A DNA stretch of 64,000 nucleotides from an uncultured Bacteroidaceae bacterium (lineage in GTDB: Bacteria; Bacteroidota; Bacteroidia; Bacteroidales; Bacteroidaceae), in the NCBI GenBank assembly GCA_934426255.1, contig CAKRYD010000001.1, positions 106,114-170,113 of the forward strand, given 5' to 3'. The notes beneath the pieces were generated by a model. The model was not told where the DNA came from. It searched no databases and saw only the letters and a program-made list of their open reading frames with translations. The translations under genes and the position numbers were made by a program. Positions 62,787-64,000 of this stretch are shown piece by piece (positions within the stretch are counted from its first letter, which is position 1; each line of letters starts with the position of its first letter).

Positions 62787-63799
62787 AGGCGAATAAGTGG
62801 ACGTGTTTCTTCCATTAGGTGAAATAGCTGCTCTATTGTGTCCGCACGCAGCATGGCAATACGGTGATCTCTGAAGTTGGGTATACCTTTAAATAAAGGA
62901 GTTGCTGCAAGGTGGCGGCGGATGTGCAGGATTCCACGATATTCACCGATTCTTTCTACGCTTTGACGGACTTGTTCTTTTAGAACGTCTAACTTCCAGT
63001 CTGGAGTCATCGGCAAATAATTACTTTTGATGGCTTGTTTGGCTTCAATATAGTTGGTCGGATGTAACGTGTCGTGGATTTCTTTGAAAACCCACGGTCT
63101 TCCAAACGATGCGCGCCCTACCATGATTGCATCCGTCCCATAGTCGTTGAAAGCCTTGGAGGCTTTTTCGGCCGAGTCAATGTCACCATTGCCTATAATA
63201 GGAATCTTGATACGTGGGTTGAGCTTTGTATCACGGATGTAATCCCAATTAGCTTCTCCTGTATACATTTGTGAGCGAGTTCTTCCGTGTATTGTGAGAG
63301 CTTGGATGCCGGCATCTTGTAGCTGCTCGGCCAGATCTTTTATTATTATATGGTCATGATCCCATCCCAAACGCGTTTTTGCGGTAACGGGAATATTTAC
63401 GGCATCGACAACTGTACGGGCAATTTCGAGCATGAGGGGTATATTTTGCAGCAAACCAGCCCCTGCGCCTTTTCCTGCGACGCGTTTTACCGGACAACCG
63501 AAGTTAATGTCAAGAATGTCTGGGTGGGCTTGTTCGACAACGATTTGCGCAGCTTCAGACATGGCAGACGGGTCTTTCCCGTAGATTTGAATGGCAACGG
63601 GGCGCTCTTCCTCGCAGATGTGCAGCTTGCGGAGTGTGCTTTCAATCATTCGGGTTAGTGCATCACATGATACAAATTCCGAATATACCATGGCCGCTCC
63701 CATCTTTCTGCATAGTAGGCGGAATCCGATATCTGTTACATCTTCCATTGGAGCCAATAAAACAGGGCGCTCGCCTAAGTCAATATTCCCAATACGCAT
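62783..63799 (-). CDS. dusB: tRNA-dihydrouridine synthase
   Basis: This 338-aa FMN enzyme reduces uridines in tRNA. LLAPMEDVTDIGFRLLCRKM, DINFGCPVKRVAGKGAGAGL (active-site Cys in GCP) and ALTIHGRTRSQMYTGEANWD are Dus hallmarks; the pattern fits the DusB/Dus bacterial group. It begins the 62-60 kb run and overlaps the next gene by 4 nt. Confidence 0.92.
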   Translation of the reverse strand: MRIGNIDLGERPVLLAPMEDVTDIGFRLLCRKMGAAMVYSEFVSCDALTRMIESTLRKLHICEEERPVAIQIYGKDPSAMSEAAQIVVEQAHPDILDINFGCPVKRVAGKGAGAGLLQNIPLMLEIARTVVDAVNIPVTAKTRLGWDHDHIIIKDLAEQLQDAGIQALTIHGRTRSQMYTGEANWDYIRDTKLNPRIKIPIIGNGDIDSAEKASKAFNDYGTDAIMVGRASFGRPWVFKEIHDTLHPTNYIEAKQAIKSNYLPMTPDWKLDVLKEQVRQSVERIGEYRGILHIRRHLAATPLFKGIPNFRDHRIAMLRADTIEQLFHLMEETRPLIRL

Positions 63800-63819
63800 C
63801 GTTTATATAGATATTGAGT

Positions 63820-63828
63820 GCAAAAATA
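63820..63828 (-). promoter_or_regulatory. dusB promoter (-7 element)
   Basis: The minus strand reads TATTTTTGC, a perfect -7 element, about 20 bp before the dusB ATG. The -33 position reads ATG, one base off TTG. Confidence 0.55.
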
Positions 63829-63865
63829 CGCATTTTGCCAATCATATTCATAAGGAAAATGCGTA
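63827..63865. repeat. Inverted repeat over the dusB promoter
   Basis: TACGCATTTT at 63827-63836 is the exact complement of AAAATGCGTA at 63856-63865, 19 bp apart. It overlaps the edge of the -7 element and covers the -33 region, a layout typical of an operator. No known regulator site is recognised. Confidence 0.55.
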
Positions 63866-63867
63866 GA

Positions 63868-63899
63868 ATGGATGGCTGTTATAGCGCGTAGCCGTCCAT
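63868..63899. repeat. Short inverted repeat near the right edge
   Basis: ATGGATGGCT pairs with AGCCGTCCAT (10 pairs, one G-U) across a 12-nt loop. No T-run follows directly, so it may be a terminator of a gene beyond the right edge or a chance stem. The remaining 100 bp to the edge shows nothing else. Confidence 0.45.
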
Positions 63900-64000
63900 C
63901 TGTGTTTCTTGATGAGCTTGAAGGCGCTTTTTTTATTTTTCTAACGATGTGTTTTACAGGAGTGTAATGTAGTGTAGCGAAAAAAGTTTGAAAAAAGAGG

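Overview
The window reads as chromosomal DNA of a Bacteroidales bacterium, most likely Prevotella or a close relative. Three things point there. At least seven start regions carry the Bacteroidetes promoter (TTG, exactly 20 bp, TAnnTTTG). The proteins are Bacteroidales types: a PorE-like type IX secretion (T9SS) lipoprotein, two proteins ending in T9SS-type sorting domains, a DUF5020-like protein, a HU-like protein with an extra C-terminal domain, and paired short chromate transporters. A methylmalonyl-CoA mutase small subunit lies at the left edge. The genus is inference. I see no phage, insertion sequence, CRISPR array or rRNA; one tRNA-Leu(CAA) is present.

Layout. (1) Positions 1-17.6 kb, all minus strand: mutA (cut by the window edge), porE-like gene, topB, an orphan ABC ATPase, a DMT exporter, a LolC/E-like permease, rbfA, metG, hisS, yfhO-like and ahcY, mostly with 4-50 bp gaps and some overlaps, then a HU-like gene and a SIMPL-domain gene. 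(2) 17.7-39.7 kb, all plus strand: FkbM methyltransferase, IspD/TarI cytidylyltransferase, GH78 rhamnosidase, murF, a NatAB-like ABC exporter, a large phosphodiester glycosidase with a T9SS tail, an MFS transporter, two chromate transporter halves, a DUF5020-like protein, a 158-aa T9SS-tailed protein, a LamG/GDPD multidomain protein, a GH76 mannanase and manC. (3) 39.9-50.7 kb: tRNA-Leu, then minus-strand genes: LtaS-like sulfatase, MsbA-like ABC exporter, RNase HI and argS in one tight cluster, a secreted FAD oxidoreductase, a coiled-coil lipoprotein and a SulP transporter. (4) 51.0-56.2 kb, plus: acetyltransferase-like gene, parE, coaD and an S41 protease. (5) 56.2-63.8 kb, minus: GH43 and a six-hairpin glycosidase, mgsA, an APC permease, a papain-like lipoprotein lacking its catalytic cysteine, and dusB.

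How the genes work together. Most are housekeeping: aminoacyl-tRNA synthetases, topoisomerases, cell-wall and coenzyme A synthesis, lipoprotein and lipid export. The accessory theme is secretion of surface enzymes that act on glycans and phosphodiesters. A PorE-like component, two T9SS-tailed proteins, a phosphodiester glycosidase, a GDPD flanked by three LamG repeats, and GH76, GH78, GH43 and six-hairpin hydrolases suggest a cell that attacks phosphate-bearing and mannose- or rhamnose-containing polymers.

The least ordinary items are the papain-like lipoprotein with Gly in place of the catalytic Cys, the LamG-LamG-GDPD-LamG protein, two intergenic arrays in which a 6-bp palindrome recurs every 22-23 bp, and a 20-bp inverted repeat without a U-tract downstream of mgsA.
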